From Chamaea fasciata (Eukaryota > Chordata > Aves > Passeriformes > Sylviidae), in contig JARCOQ010000091.1 of the NCBI GenBank assembly GCA_029207755.1, positions 1 to 64,000 on the forward strand: a stretch of 64,000 bases of DNA. Direction: 5' to 3'. The translations under genes and the position numbers were made by a program. The notes under the pieces were generated by a model that saw nothing but the letters and a program-made list of their open reading frames with translations, did not search any database and was not told the origin of the DNA. Below, piece by piece: positions 41,001 to 54,166 of the stretch (the first letter of the stretch is position 1; each line of letters opens with the position of its first letter).

Positions 41001-44000
41001 CCCTGGCTGTCCCCTGGCTGTACCTGGGGGTGCCCTGGCTGTCCCCTAGGTGTCCCTGGGGATGCCCTGGAGTCCCTGGGGGTGCCCTGGCTGTCCCTGG
41101 GGGTCCCTGGCTGTCCCCTAGGTGTCCCTGGGGTGCCCTGGCTTTCCCTGGGGTGCCCTGGCTGTCCCCTAGGTGTCCTTGGGGTGCCTTGCTGTCCCCA
41201 AGGCGTCCCTGGGGTGCCCTGGCTGTCCCCTAGGTGTCCCTGGGGCTGCCCTGGCTGTCCCTGGCTGTCCCATAGGTGTCCCTAGGGGTGCCTTGTATGT
41301 CCCTGGGGGGGCCCTGGGGGTACCCTGGTGTCCCTGGGAGGGCCCTGGCTGTCCCCTAAGTGTCCCTGGGGGTGCTCTGGTGTCCCTGGGGATGCCCTGG
41401 CTGTCCCCTAGCTGTCCCTGGGGTGCCCTGGGTGTCCCTGGGGTGCCCTGGCTGTCCCCTAGGTGTCCCTGGGGGTGCCCTGGCTGTCCCTGGTGTGCCC
41501 TAGCTGTCCCCTACGTGTCCCTGGGGGTGCCCCGGCTGTCCCCTGGGGGTGCCCAGGCTGTCCCCTAGGGGTCCATGGGGGTACCCTGGCTGTCCCCTAT
41601 GTGTCCCTGGGGGCGCCCTGGCTGTCCCTGGGGTGCCCTGGCTGTCCCCTAGGTGTCCCTGGGGTGCCCTGGCTGTCCCCTTGGTGTCCCTGGGGGTGCC
41701 CTGGCTGTCCCCTAGGTGTCCCTGGGGATGCCCTGGAGTCCATGGGGGTGCCCTGGCTGTCCCCTAGGTGTCCCTGGAGTGCCCTGGCTTTCCCTGGGGT
41801 GCCCTGGCTGTCCCCAAGGCGTCCCTGGGGTGCCCTGGCTGTCCCCTAGGTGTCCCTGGGGCTGCCCTGGCTGTCCCTGGGGGTCCCTGGCTGTCCCATA
41901 GGTGTCCCTAGGGGTGCCTTGTATGTCCCTGGGGGGGCCCTGGGGGTACCCTGGTGTCCCTGGGAGGGCCCTGGCTGTCCCCTAAGTGTCCCTGGGGGTG
42001 CTCTGGTGTCCCTGGGGATGCCCTGGCTGTCCCCTTGGTGTCCCTGGGGTGCCCTGGCTGTCCCCTTGGTGTCCCTGGGGTGCCCAGGCTGTCCCCTAGG
42101 GGTCCCTGGGGGTGCCCTGGCTGTCCCTGGGGTGCCCTGGCTGTCCCCTAGGTGTCCCTGGGGTGCCGTGGCTGTCCCCTTGGTGTCCCTGGGTGTGACC
42201 TGCCTGTCCCCTAGGTGTCCCTGGAGGTGCCCTGGCTGTCCCCTTGGTGTCCCTGGGGGTGCCCTGGCTGTCCCATAGGTGTCCCTGGAGGTGCCCTGGC
42301 TATCCCTGGGGTTGCCTTGGCTGTCCCTGTGGTGCCCTAGCTGTCCCCTAGGTGTCCCTGGGGGTGCCCTGGCTGTCTCCTTGGTGTCCCTGGGGTACCC
42401 TGGCTGTCCCTTAGATGTCCCTGGGGGTGCCCTGGCTCTCCTTGGTGTGCCCTGGCTGTCCCTTATGTGTCCCTGGGGGTGCCATGGTGTCCCTGGGGTG
42501 CCTTGCTGTCCACTAGGTGTCCCTGGGGGTGCCCTGCCTATCCCCTAGGTGTCCCTGGGGTTGCCTTGGCTGTCCCCTAGGTGTCCCTGGGGGTGCCCTG
42601 GCTGTCCCTTGTGTGCCCTAGCTGTCCCCTACGTGTCCCTGGGGGTGCCCCGGCTGTCCCTGGGGGTGCCCAGGCTGTCCCCTAGGGGTCCATGGGGGTA
42701 CCCTGGCTGTCCCCTATGTGTCCCTGGGGGCGCCCTGGCTGTCCCTGGGGTGCCCTGGCTGTCCCCTAGGTGTCCCTGGGGTGCCCTGGCTGTCCCCTTG
42801 GTGTCTCTGGGGGTGCCCTGCCTATCCCCTAGGTGTCCCTGGGGTTGCCTTGGCTGTCCCCTAGGTGTCCCCGGAGTGCCCTGACTGTCCCCTAGGTGTC
42901 CCTGGGGTTTCCCTGGCTGTCCCCTAGTTGTCCCTGGGAGTGCCCTGGCTGTCCCCTAGGTGTCCCTGGGGGTGCCCTGGCTGTCCCCTAGGTCTCCCTT
43001 GGGGTGTCCTGGCTGTCCCCTAGGTGTCCCTGGGGGTGCCCTGGGTGTCCCTTGGGTGCCCTGGCTGTCCCCTTGGTTTCCCTGGGGGTGCCCTGGGTGT
43101 CTTTGGGGTGCCCTGGGGGTGCCTTGGGTGTCCCTGTGGGTGCCCTGGCTGTCCCCTAGGTGTCCCTGGGGCTGCCCTGGCTGTCCCTGAAGTGCCCTGG
43201 CTGTCCCCTAGGTGTCCCTGGGGGGTACCCTGGCTGTCCCCTTGGTGTCCCTGTGGGTGCCCTGGGTGGCCCTGGGGTGCCCTGGCTGTCCCCTCGGTGT
43301 CCCTGGGGGTGCCCTGGCTGTCCCCTAGGTGTCTCTGGGGGTGACCTGGCTGTCCCTGTGGGTGCCCTGCCTGTCCCCTTGGTGTCCTTGTGGGTGCCCT
43401 GGGTGTCCCTAGGGGTGCCCTGGCTGTCCCCTAGGTGTCCCTGGGGGTGCCTTGGCTGTCCCCTAACGGTCCCTGGGGGTGCCCTGGCTTTCCCTGGGGT
43501 GCCCTGGCTGTCCCCTAGGTGTCCTTGGGGAAACCCTGGTGTCCCTGGGGGTGCCCTGTCTGTCCCCTAGGTGTCCCTGGGGGTGCCCTGGGTGTCCCTG
43601 TCAGGGCCCTGGCTGTCCCTTATGTGTCCCTAGGGGTACCTTGTCTGTCCCTGGGGGGGCCCTGGCTGTCCCTGTGGGGGCCCTGGCTGTCCCCTAGGTG
43701 TCCCTGGGGTGCCCTGGCTGTGCCTGGGGGTCCCTGGCTGTCCCCTAGGTGTCCCTGGGGGTGCCCTGGCTGTCCCTGGGGGTGCCCTGGCTGTCCCCTA
43801 GGTGTCCCTGGGGGTACCCTGGCTGTCCCCTTGGTGTCCCTGTGGGTACCCTGGGTGGCCCTGGGCATGGCCTGTCTGTCCCCTAGGTGTCCCTGCCTGT
43901 CCCCTAGGTGTCCCTGGGCCGCCCTCGGGGTGCCCTTTCTAGCCCTGTGGGTGCCCTGCCTGTCCCTGGGGTGCCCTGGCTGTCCCCTCGGTGTCCCTGA

Positions 44001-44634
44001 GGGTGCCCTGGCTGTCCCCTAGGTCTCTCTGGGGGTGACCTGGCTGTCCCTGGAGTGCCCTGGCTGTCCCTGTGGGTGCCCTGCCTGTCCCATTGGTGTC
44101 CTTGGGGGTGCCCTGGGTGTCCCTGGGGTGCCCTGGCTGTCCCCTAGGTGTCCCTGGGGTGCCCTGACTGTCCCCTAGGTGTCCCTTGGGGTGTCCTGGC
44201 TGTCCCCTAGGTGTCCCTGGGGGTGCCCTGGCTGTCCCCTAGGTGTCCCTGGGGGTGCCCTGGGTGTCCCTGTGGGTGCCCTGGCTGTCCCCTAGCTGTC
44301 CCTGGCGGTGCCCTGGGTGTCCCTGGGGTGCCCTGGCTGTCCCTGGGGTACCCAGGCTTTCCTTTAGGTGTCCGTAGGGGTGCCCTGGCTTTCCCGTAGT
44401 TGTCCCTGGGGTGCCCTGGCTGTCCCTTTGGTGTCCCTGGAGGTGCCCTTGCTGTCCCTGAGGGGGCCCTGGCTGTCTTCTAGGTGTCCCTGGGGGGCCC
44501 TGGCTGTCCCCTTGGTGTCCCTGGGGTGCCCTGGCTGTCCCTGGGGTGCCCTGGCTGTCCCCTAGGTGTCCCTGGGGGTGCCCTGGCTGTCCCCTAGGTG
44601 TCCCTGGGGGTGCCCTGGCTGTCCCCTAGGTGTC
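41001..44634. repeat. 32-bp minisatellite block 7
   Basis: 3.6 kb, nearly the same as block 8 (period about 4.9 kb including the core). Small length differences lie near 41800 and 43330. Confidence 0.9.
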
Positions 44635-45944
44635 CCTGCCTCGCTCGTATCCTCGACTCCGCCTCCGGCGCCATGGTGACACCCCTCCCAGTCTGGACCA
44701 GTGTGGCCACACCCCCTCCCCTGGGGCCATTAGACCCATCCCAGTACAGACCATTAAGGCACCGTGTGCCCACCATCGACCCCCACACGCCTGCCAGTTC
44801 GTCCCAGTCCACTCCCCGTCCATCCCAGTTCTCTCTGATCACCCTCCCAGTGCTCCCAGTCCATCCCAGTCCCGCAGGTGCTGGTGCTTGTGGCTTGATC
44901 AGCTGGTGCCTGTCCGCAACGTGGAGCGGGTCAAATGAGGCCTCAGGGGGAGGGGGGGGGCGGATTTTGGGGGGTCCTGGGGGTCCCGAGTTGTCCTGGA
45001 GGGGTTTGGGGGGTTTTGGGGGGTCTGCGGGGAGTCTCAAGGGGCTGCTGTGGGTGTTTTTGGGGGGGCTTCGGGAGGTTTGGGCGGCCCATTTGAGGCA
45101 TCAAAGGAACCTGAGGAGGGTTTTGCGGGCTCCTGGAGGTCGGGGGGGCCCTGGGGGTGGTTTGGGGGGCACTGGGGGGTTCCAGCCCGTGACCCCCCCC
45201 CCCCCCGAGCTGTTTCGGTCTCATCGACGCCCTCCTGAAGCCCAAGGGGGGGTGGGCGCTGGGCCCCCCCCGCTGCCCCCTCCCCTGCCACCCCCGCGAC
45301 GCCCTGCAGGTGAGGGACCCCCAAAAACCCCTCCCCGGACCCCAAATTCACCCCTGGGACCCCAAAAAACCCCCAAAACCTCTCCCCGGACCCCAAATTC
45401 AGCCCTGAGGCCCCAAAAAAACCCCCAAACCCCTCCCCATGAACCCCAAATCCACCCCTGGGACCCCCCAAAACCTCCCCAGGACCCCAGATCCACCCCG
45501 GGACCCCCAAATCCATCCCTTGGACCCCCAAAAACCCCCAAATCCATCCCTGGGACCCCCCAAAACCTCCCTCCAAACCCCAAATTCACCCCTCGGACCT
45601 CCAGAATCCTTCCACAGGACCCCTCAGGGGTCGTTCCCCACGAAAAAGGGCGGGAAACGTGAGGGGAGAAAAAGGGCGGGAAACGTGAGGGGAGAAAAAG
45701 GGCGGGATCAAGTGGAGGGGATCAATGGAATTTTGGGGGGGGTCAGCGACGCTGAGGAAGGATCAATGGAATATTGGGGGGGCATCAATGACATTGGGGG
45801 GGTCAGTGACACTCGGGTGGGGATCAATGATGCTGTGGGGGGGTCGATATCAGCTCGGGGGGCGGCCATGGGTTTTTGGGGGGCCGCAACGCAGGCATCC
45901 GTGCTGGGTTTGGAGCGGGGGGGCCCCTTCAGCCTCTGGGGGGG
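44635..45944 (+). repeat. Core copy 8
   Basis: Slightly shorter A run (AACCCCCAAACCCC). Its exon-like block is 45210-45309. Confidence 0.93.
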
Positions 45945-48900
45945 CCCTGGCTGTCCCCTGGCTGTACCTGGGGGTGCCCTGGCTGTCCCCTAGGTGTCCC
46001 TGGGGATGCCCTGGAGTCCCTGGGGGTGCCCTGGCTGTCCCTGGGGGTCCCTGGCTGTCCCCTAGGTGTCCCTGGGGTGCCCTGGCTTTCCCTGGGGTGC
46101 CCTGGCTGTCCCCTAGGTGTCCTAGGGGTGCCTTGCTGTCCCCAAGGCGTCCCTGGGGTGCCCTGGCTGTCCCCTAGGTGTCCCTGGGGCTGCCCTGGCT
46201 GTCCCTGGCTGTCCCATAGGTGTCCCTAGGGGTGCCTTGTATATCCCTGGGGGGGCCCTGGGGGTACCCTGGTGTCCCTGGGAGGGCCCTGGCTGTCCCC
46301 TAAGTGTCCCTGGGGGTGCTCTGGTGTCCCTGGGGATGCCCTGGCTGTCCCCTAGCTGTCCCTGGGGTGCCCTGGGTGTCCCTGGGGTGCCCTGGCTGTC
46401 CCCTAGGTGTCCCTGGGGGTGCCCTGGCTGTCCCTGGTGTGCCCTAGCTGTCCCCTACGTGTCCCTGGGGGTGCCCCGGCTGTCCCTGGGGGTGCCCAGG
46501 CTGTCCCCTAGGGGTCCATGGGGGTACCCTGGCTGTCCCCTATGTGTCCCTGGGGGCGCCCTGGCTGTCCCTGGGGTGCCCTGGCTGTCCCCTAGGTGTC
46601 CCTGGGGTGCCCTGGCTGTCCCCTTGGTGTCCCTGGGGGTGCCCTGGCTGTCCCCTAGGTGTCCCTGGGGATGCCCTGGAGTCCATGGGGGTGCCCTGGC
46701 TGTCCCCTAGGTGTCCCTGGAGTGCCCTGGCTTTCCCTGGGGGTGCCCTGGCTGTCCCTGGGGTGCCCTGGCTGTCCCCTAGGTGTCCCTGGGGCTGCCC
46801 TGGCTGTCCCTGGGGGTCCCTGGCTGTCCCATAGGTGTCCCTAGGGGTGCCTTGTATGTCCCTGGGGGGGCCCTGGGGGTACCCTGGTGTCCCTGGGAGG
46901 GCCCTGGCTGTCCCCTAAGTGTCCCTGGGGGTGCTCTGGTGTCCCTGGGGATGCCCTGGCTGTCCCCTAGGTGTCCCTGGGGTGCCCTGGCTGTCCCCTT
47001 GGTGTCCCTGGGGTGCCCTGGCTGTCCCCTTGGTGTCCCTGGGGTGCCCAGGCTGTCCCCTAGGGGTCCCTGGGGGTGCCCTGGCTGTCCCTGGGGTGCC
47101 CTGGCTGTCCCCTAGGTGTCCCTGGGGTGCCGTGGCTGTCCCCTTGGTGTCCCTGGGTGTGACCTGCCTGTCCCCTAGGTGTCCCTGGAGGTGCCCTGGC
47201 TGTCCCCTTGGTGTCCCTGGGGGTGCCCTGGCTGTCCCATAGGTGTCCCTGGAGGTGCCCTGGCTATCCCTGGGGTTGCCTTGGCTGTCCCTGTGGTGCC
47301 CTAGCTGTCCCCTAGGTGTCCCTGGGGGTGCCCTGGCTGTCTCCTTGGTGTCCCTGGGGTACCCTGGCTGTCCCTTAGATGTCCCTGGGGGTGCCCTGGC
47401 TCTCCTTGGTGTGCCCTGGCTGTCCCTTATGTGTCCCTGGGGGTGCCATGGTGTCCCTGGGGTGCCTTGCTGTCCACTAGGTGTCCCTGGGGGTGCCCTG
47501 CCTATCCCCTAGGTGTCCCTGGGGTTGCCTTGGCTGTCCCCTAGGTGTCCCTGGGGGTGCCCTGGCTGTCCCTTGTGTGCCCTAGCTGTCCCCTACGTGT
47601 CCCTGGGGGTGCCCCGGCTGTCCCTGGGGGTGCCCAGGCTGTCCCCTAGGGGTCCATGGGGGTACCCTGGCTGTCCCCTATGTGTCCCTGGGGGCGCCCT
47701 GGCTGTCCCTGGGGTGCCCTGGCTGTCCCCTAGGTGTCCCTGGGGTGCCCTGGCTGTCCCCTTGGTGTCCCTGGGGGTGCCCTGCCTATCCCCTAGGTGT
47801 CCCTGGGGTTGCCTTGGCTGTCCCCTAGGTGTCCCCGGAGTGCCCTGACTGTCCCCTAGGTGTCCCTGGGGTTTCCCTGGCTGTCCCCTAGTTGTCCCTG
47901 GGAGTGCCCTGGCTGTCCCCTAGGTGTCCCTGGGGGTGCCCTGGCTGTCCCCTAGGTCTCCCTTGGGGTGTCCTGGCTGTCCCCTAGGTGTCCCTGGGGG
48001 TGCCCTGGGTGTCCCTTGGGTGCCCTGGCTGTCCCCTTGGTTTCCCTGGGGGTGCCCTGGGTGTCTTTGGGGTGCCCTGGGGGTGCCTTGGGTGTCCCTG
48101 TGGGTGCCCTGGCTGTCCCCTAGGTGTCCCTGGGGCTGCCCTGGCTGTCCCTGAAGTGCCCTGGCTGTCCCCTAGGTGTCCCTGGGGGGTACCCTGGCTG
48201 TCCCCTTGGTGTCCCTGTGGGTGCCCTGGGTGGCCCTGGGGTGCCCTGGCTGTCCCCTCGGTGTCCCTGGGGGTGCCCTGGCTGTCCCCTTGGTGTCCTT
48301 GTGGGTGCCCTGGGTGTCCCTAGGGGTGCCCTGGCTGTCCCCTAGGTGTCCCTGGGGGTGCCTTGGCTGTCCCCTAACGGTCCCTGGGGGTGCCCTGGCT
48401 TTCCCTGGGGTGCCCTGGCTGTCCCCTAGGTGTCCTTGGGGAAACCCTGGTGTCCCTGGGGGTGCCCTGTCTGTCCCCTAGGTGTCCCTGGGGGTGCCCT
48501 GGGTGTCCCTGTCAGGGCCCTGGCTGTCCCTTATGTGTCCCTAGGGGTACCTTGTCTGTCCCTGGGGGGGCCCTGGCTGTCCCTGTGGGGGCCCTGGCTG
48601 TCCCCTAGGTGTCCCTGGGGTGCCCTGGCTGTGCCTGGGGGTCCCTGGCTGTCCCCTAGGTGTCCCTGGGGGTGCCCTGGCTGTCCCTGGGGGTGCCCTG
48701 GCTGTCCCCTAGGTGTCCCTGGGGGTACCCTGGCTGTCCCCTTGGTGTCCCTGTGGGTACCCTGGGTGGCCCTGGGCATGGCCTGTCTGTCCCCTAGGTG
48801 TCCCTGCCTGTCCCCTAGGTGTCCCTGGGCCGCCCTCGGGGTGCCCTTTCTAGCCCTGTGGGTGCCCTGCCTGTCCCTGGGGTGCCCTGGCTGTCCCCTC

Positions 48901-49482
48901 GGTGTCCCTGAGGGTGCCCTGGCTGTCCCCTAGGTCTCTCTGGGGGTGACCTGGCTGTCCCTGGAGTGCCCTGGCTGTCCCTGTGGGTGCCCTGCCTGTC
49001 CCATTGGTGTCCTTGGGGGTGCCCTGGGTGTCCCTGGGGTGCCCTGGCTGTCCCCTAGGTGTCCCTGGGGTGCCCTGACTGTCCCCTAGGTGTCCCTTGG
49101 GGTGTCCTGGCTGTCCCCTAGGTGTCCCTGGGGGTGCCCTGGCTGTCCCCTAGGTGTCCCTGGGGGTGCCCTGGGTGTCCCTGTGGGTGCCCTGGCTGTC
49201 CCCTAGCTGTCCCTGGCGGTGCCCTGGGTGTCCCTGGGGTGCCCTGGCTGTCCCTGGGGTGCCCAGGCTTTCCTTTAGGTGTCCGTAGGGGTGCCCTGGC
49301 TTTCCCGTAGTTGTCCCTGGGGTGCCCTGGCTGTCCCTTTGGTGTCCCTGGAGGTGCCCTTGCTGTCCCTGAGGGGGCCCTGGCTGTCTTCTAGGTGTCC
49401 CTGGGGGGCCCTGGCTGTCCCCTTGGTGTCCCTGGGGTGCCCTGGCTGTCCCTGGGGGTGCCCTGGCTGTCCCCTAGGTGTC
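45945..49482. repeat. 32-bp minisatellite block 8
   Basis: 3.5 kb, near-identical partner of block 7. Confidence 0.9.
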
Positions 49483-50812
49483 CCTGCCTCGCTCGTATCC
49501 TCGACTCCGCCTCCGGCGCCATGGTGACACCCCTCCCAGTCTGGACCAGTGTGGCCACACCCCCTCCCCTGGGGCCATTAGACCCATCCCAGTACAGACC
49601 ATTAAGGCACCGTGTGCCCACCATCGACCCCCACACGCCTGCCAGTTCGTCCCAGTCCACTCCCCGTCCATCCCAGTTCTCTCTGATCACCCTCCCAGTG
49701 CTCCCAGTCCATCCCAGTCCCGCAGGTGCTGGTGCTTGTGGCTTGATCAGCTGGTGCCTGTCCGCAACGTGGAGCGGGTCAAATGAGGCCTCAGGGGGAG
49801 GGGGGGGCGGATTTTGGGGGGTCCTGGGGGTCCCGAGTTGTCCTGGAGGGGTTTGGGGGGTTTTGGGGGGTCTGCGGGGAGTCTCAAGGGGCTGCTGTGG
49901 GTGTTTTTGGGGGGGCTTCGGGAGGTTTGGGCGGCCCATTTGAGGCATCAAAGGAACCTGAGGAGAGTTTTGCGGGCTCCTGGAGGTCGGGGGGGCCCTG
50001 GGGGTGGTTTGGGGGGCACTGGGGGGATCCAGCCCGTGACCCCCCCCCGTTTTTGACCCCCCCCCCCCCCCCCGAGCTGTTTCGGTCTCATCGACGCCCT
50101 CCTGAAGCCCAAGGGGGGGTGGGCGCTGGGCCCCCCCCGCTGCCCCCTCCCCTGCCACCCCCGCGACGCCCTGCAGGTGAGGGACCCCCAAAAACCCCTC
50201 CCCGGACCCCAAATTCACCCCTGGGACCCCAAAAAACCCCCAAAACCTCTCCCCGGACCCCAAATTCAGCCCTGAGGCCCCAAAAAACCCCCAAAAACCC
50301 CTCCCCATGAACCCCAAATCCACCCCTGGGACCCCCCAAAACCTCCCCAGGACCCCAGATCCACCCCGGGACCCCCAAATCCATCCCTTGGACCCCCAAA
50401 CACCCCCAAATCCATCCCTGGGACCCCCCAAAACCTCCCTCCAAACCCCAAATTCACCCCTCGGACCTCCAGAATCCCTCCACAGGACCCCTCAGGGGTC
50501 GTTCCCCACGAAAAAGGGCGGGAAACGTGAGGGGAGAAAAAGGGCGGGAAACGTGAGGGGAGAAAAAGGGCGGGATCAAGTGGAGGGGATCAATGGAATT
50601 TTGGGGGGGGTCAGCGACGCTGAGGAAGGATCAATGGAATATTGGGGGGGCATCAATGACATTGGGGGGGTCAGTGACACTCGGGTGGGGATCAATGATG
50701 CTGTGGGGGGGTCGATATCAGCTCGGGGGGCGGCCATGGGTTTTTGGGGGGCCGCAACGCAGGCATCCGTGCTGGGTTTGGAGCGGGGGGGCCCCTTCAG
50801 CCTCTGGGGGGG
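49483..50812 (+). repeat. Core copy 9
   Basis: Partner of copy 5: shares GTTTTTGACC and GAGGAGAGTTTTGCGGG. Its exon-like block is 50077-50176. Confidence 0.93.
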
Positions 50813-52828
50813 CCCTGGCTGTCCCCTGGCTGTACCTGGGGGTGCCCTGGCTGTCCCCTAGGTATCCCTGGGGATGCCCTGGAGTCCCTGGGGGTGCCCT
50901 GGCTGTCCCTGGGGGTCCCTGGCTGTCCCCTAGGTGTCCCTGGGGTGCCCTGGCTTTCCCTGGGGTGCCCTGGCTGTCCCCTAGGTGTCCTTGGGGTGCC
51001 TTGCTGTCCCCAAGGCGTCCCTGGGGTGCCCTGGCTGTCCCCTAGGTGTCCCTGGGGCTGCCCTGGCTGTCCCTTAGATGTCCCTGGAGGTGCCCTGGCT
51101 GTCTCCTTGGTGTCCCTGGGGTACCCTGGCTGTCCCTTAGATGTCCCTGGGGGTGCCCTGGCTCTCCTTGGGGTGCCCTGGCTGTCCCTTATGTGTCCCT
51201 GGGGGTGCCATGGTGTCCCTGGGGTGCCTTGCTGTCCCCTAGGTGTCCCTGGGGGTGCCCTGCCTATCCCCTAGGTGTCCCTGGGGTTGCCTTGGCTGTC
51301 CCCTAGGTGTCCCTGGGGGTGCCCTGGCTGTCCCTTGTGTGCCCTAGCTGTCCCCTACGTGTCCCTGGGGGTGCCCCGGCTGTCCCTGGGGGTGCCCAGG
51401 CTGTCCCCTAGGGGTCCATGGGGGTACCCTGGCTGTCCCCTATGTGTCCCTGGGGGCGCCCTGGCTGTCCCTGGGGTGCCCTGGCTGTCCCCTAGGTGTC
51501 CCTGGGGTGCCCTGGCTGTCCCCTTGGTGTCCCTGGGGGTGCCCTGGCTGTCCCCTTGGTGTCCCTGGGGTGCCCAGGCTGTCCCTTAGATGTCCCTGGG
51601 GGTGCCCTGGCTCTCCTTGGGGTGCCCTGGCTGTCCCTTATGTGTCCCTGGGGGTGCCATGGTGTCCCTGGGGTTGCCTTGGCTGTCCCCTAGGTGTCCC
51701 TGGGTGTGCCCTGGGTGTCCTAGGGGTGCCCTGGCTGTCCCCTTGGTTTCCCTGGGGGTGCCCTGGGTGTCTTTGGGGTGCCCTGGGGGTGCCTTGGGTG
51801 TCCCTGTGGGTGCCCTGGCTGTCCCCTAGGTGTCCCTGGGGCTGCCCTGGCTGTCCCTGAAGTGCCCTGGCTGTCCCCTAGGTGTCCCTGGGGGGTACCC
51901 TGGCTGTCCCCTTGGTGTCCCTGTGGGTGCCCTGGGTGGCCCTGGGGTGCCCTGGCTGTCCCCTCGGTGTCCCTGGGGGTGCCCTGGCTGTCCCCTAGGT
52001 GTCTCTGGGGGTGACCTGGCTGTCCCTGTGGGTGCCCTGCCTGTCCCCTTGGTGTCCTTGTGGGTGCCCTGGGTGTCCCTAGGGGTGCCCTGGCTGTCCG
52101 TAGGGTGCGCTGGCTGTGCGCTAGGTGTCCCTGGGGTGCCCTGCCTGTCCCCTAGGTGTCCCTGGGGGTGCCTTGGCTCTCCCTAGGGTGCTGTGGCGGT
52201 GCCCTAGGTGTCCCTGGGGTGCCCTGGCTGTCCCCTAACGGTCCCTGGGGGTGCCCTGGCTGCCCCTGGGGTGCCCTGGCTGTCCCCTAGGTGTCCCTGG
52301 GGTGCCCTGGCTGTCCCCTAGGTGTCCTTGGGGAAGCCCTGGTGTCCCTGGGGGTGCCCTGTCTGTCCCCTAGGTGTCCCTGGGGGTGCCCTGGGTGTCC
52401 CTGTCAGGGCCCTGGCTGTCCCTTATGTGTCCCTAGGGGTACCTTGTCTGTCCCTGGGGGGGCCCTGGCTGTCCCTGTGGGGGCCCTGGCTGTCCCCTAG
52501 GTGTCCCTGGGGTGCCCTGGGTGTCCCTGTGGGTGCCCTGGCTGTCCCCTAGCTGTCCCTGGCGGTGCCCTGGGTGTCCCTGGGGTGCCCTGGCTGTCCC
52601 TGGGGTACCCAGGCTTTCCTTTAGGTGTCCGTAGGGGTGCCCTGGCTTTCCCGTAGTTGTCCCTGGGGTGCCCTGGCTGTCCCTTTGGTGTCCCTGGAGG
52701 TGCCCTTGCTGTCCCTGAGGGGGCCCTGGCTGTCTTCTAGGTGTCCCTGGGGGGCCCTTGCTGTCCGCTTGGTGTCCCTGGGATGCCCTGGCTGTCCCTG
52801 GGGGTGCCCTGGCTGTCCCCTAGGTGTC
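50813..52828. repeat. 32-bp minisatellite block 9
   Basis: 2.0 kb partner of block 5, with a deletion junction near 51712 where GTGCCCTGG joins GTGTCCTAGGGG. Confidence 0.9.
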
Positions 52829-54166
52829 CCTGCCTCGCTCGTATCCTCGACTCCGCCTCCGGCGCCATGGTGACACCCCTCCCAGTCTGGACCAGTGTGG
52901 CCACACCCCCTCCCCTGGGGCCATTAGACCCATCCCAGTACAGACCATTAAGGCACCGTGTGCCCACCATCGACCCCCACACGCCTGCCAGTTCGTCCCA
53001 GTCCACTCCCCGTCCATCCCAGTTCTCTCTGATCACCCTCCCAGTGCTCCCAGTCCATCCCAGTCCCGCAGGTGCTGGTGCTTGTGGCTTGATCAGCTGG
53101 TGCCTGTCCGCAACGTGGAGCGGGTCAAATGAGGCCTCAGGGGGAGGGGGGGGCGGATTTTGGGGGGTCCTGGGGGTCCCGAGTTGTCCTGGAGGGGTTT
53201 GGGGGGTTTTGGGGGGTCTGCGGGGAGTCTCAAGGGGCTGCTGTGGGTGTTTTTGGGGGGGCTTCGGGAGGTTTGGGCGGCCCATTTGAGGCATCAAAGG
53301 AACCTGAGGAGGGTTTTGCGGGCTCCTGGAGGTCGGGGGGGCCCTGGGGGTGGTTTGGGGGGCACTGGGGGGTTCCAGCCCGTGACCCCCCCCCCCCCCC
53401 GAGCTGTTTCGGTCTCATCGACGCCCTCCTGAAGCCCAAGGGGGGGTGGGCGCTGGGCCCCCCCCGCTGCCCCCTCCCCTGCCACCCCCGCGACGCCCTG
53501 CAGGTGAGGGACCCCCAAAAACCCCTCCCCGGACCCCAAATTCACCCCTGGGACCCCAAAAAACCCCCAAAACCTCTCCCCGGACCCCAAATTCAGCCCT
53601 GAGGCCCCAAAAAAACCCCCAAAAACCCCTCCCCATGAACCCCAAATCCACCCCTGGGACCCCCCAAAACCTCCCCAGGACCCCAGATCCACCCCGGGAC
53701 CCCCAAATCCATCCCTTGGACCCCCAAAAACCCCCAAATCCATCCCTGGGACCCCCCAAAACCTCCCTCCAAACCCCAAATTCACCCCTCGGACCTCCAG
53801 AATCCTTCCACAGGACCCCTCAGGGGTCGTTCCCCACGAAAAAGGGCGGGAAACGTGAGGGGAGAAAAAGGGCGGGAAACGTGAGGGGAGAAAAAGGGCG
53901 GGAAACGTGAGGGGAGAAAAAGGGCGGGATCAAGTGGAGGGGATCAATGGAATTTTGGGGGGGGTCAGCGACGCTGAGGAAGGATCAATGGAATATTGGG
54001 GGGGCATCAATGACATTGGGGGGGTCAGTGACACTCGGGTGGGGATCAATGATGCTGTGGGGGGGTCGATATCAGCTCGGGGGGCGGCCATGGGTTTTTG
54101 GGGGGCCGCAACGCAGGCATCCGTGCTGGGTTTGGAGCGGGGGGGCCCCTTCAACCTCTGGGGGGG
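52829..54166 (+). repeat. Core copy 10
   Basis: Partner of copy 6, with three GGGAAACGTGAGGGGAG modules. Its exon-like block is 53404-53503. Confidence 0.93.
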
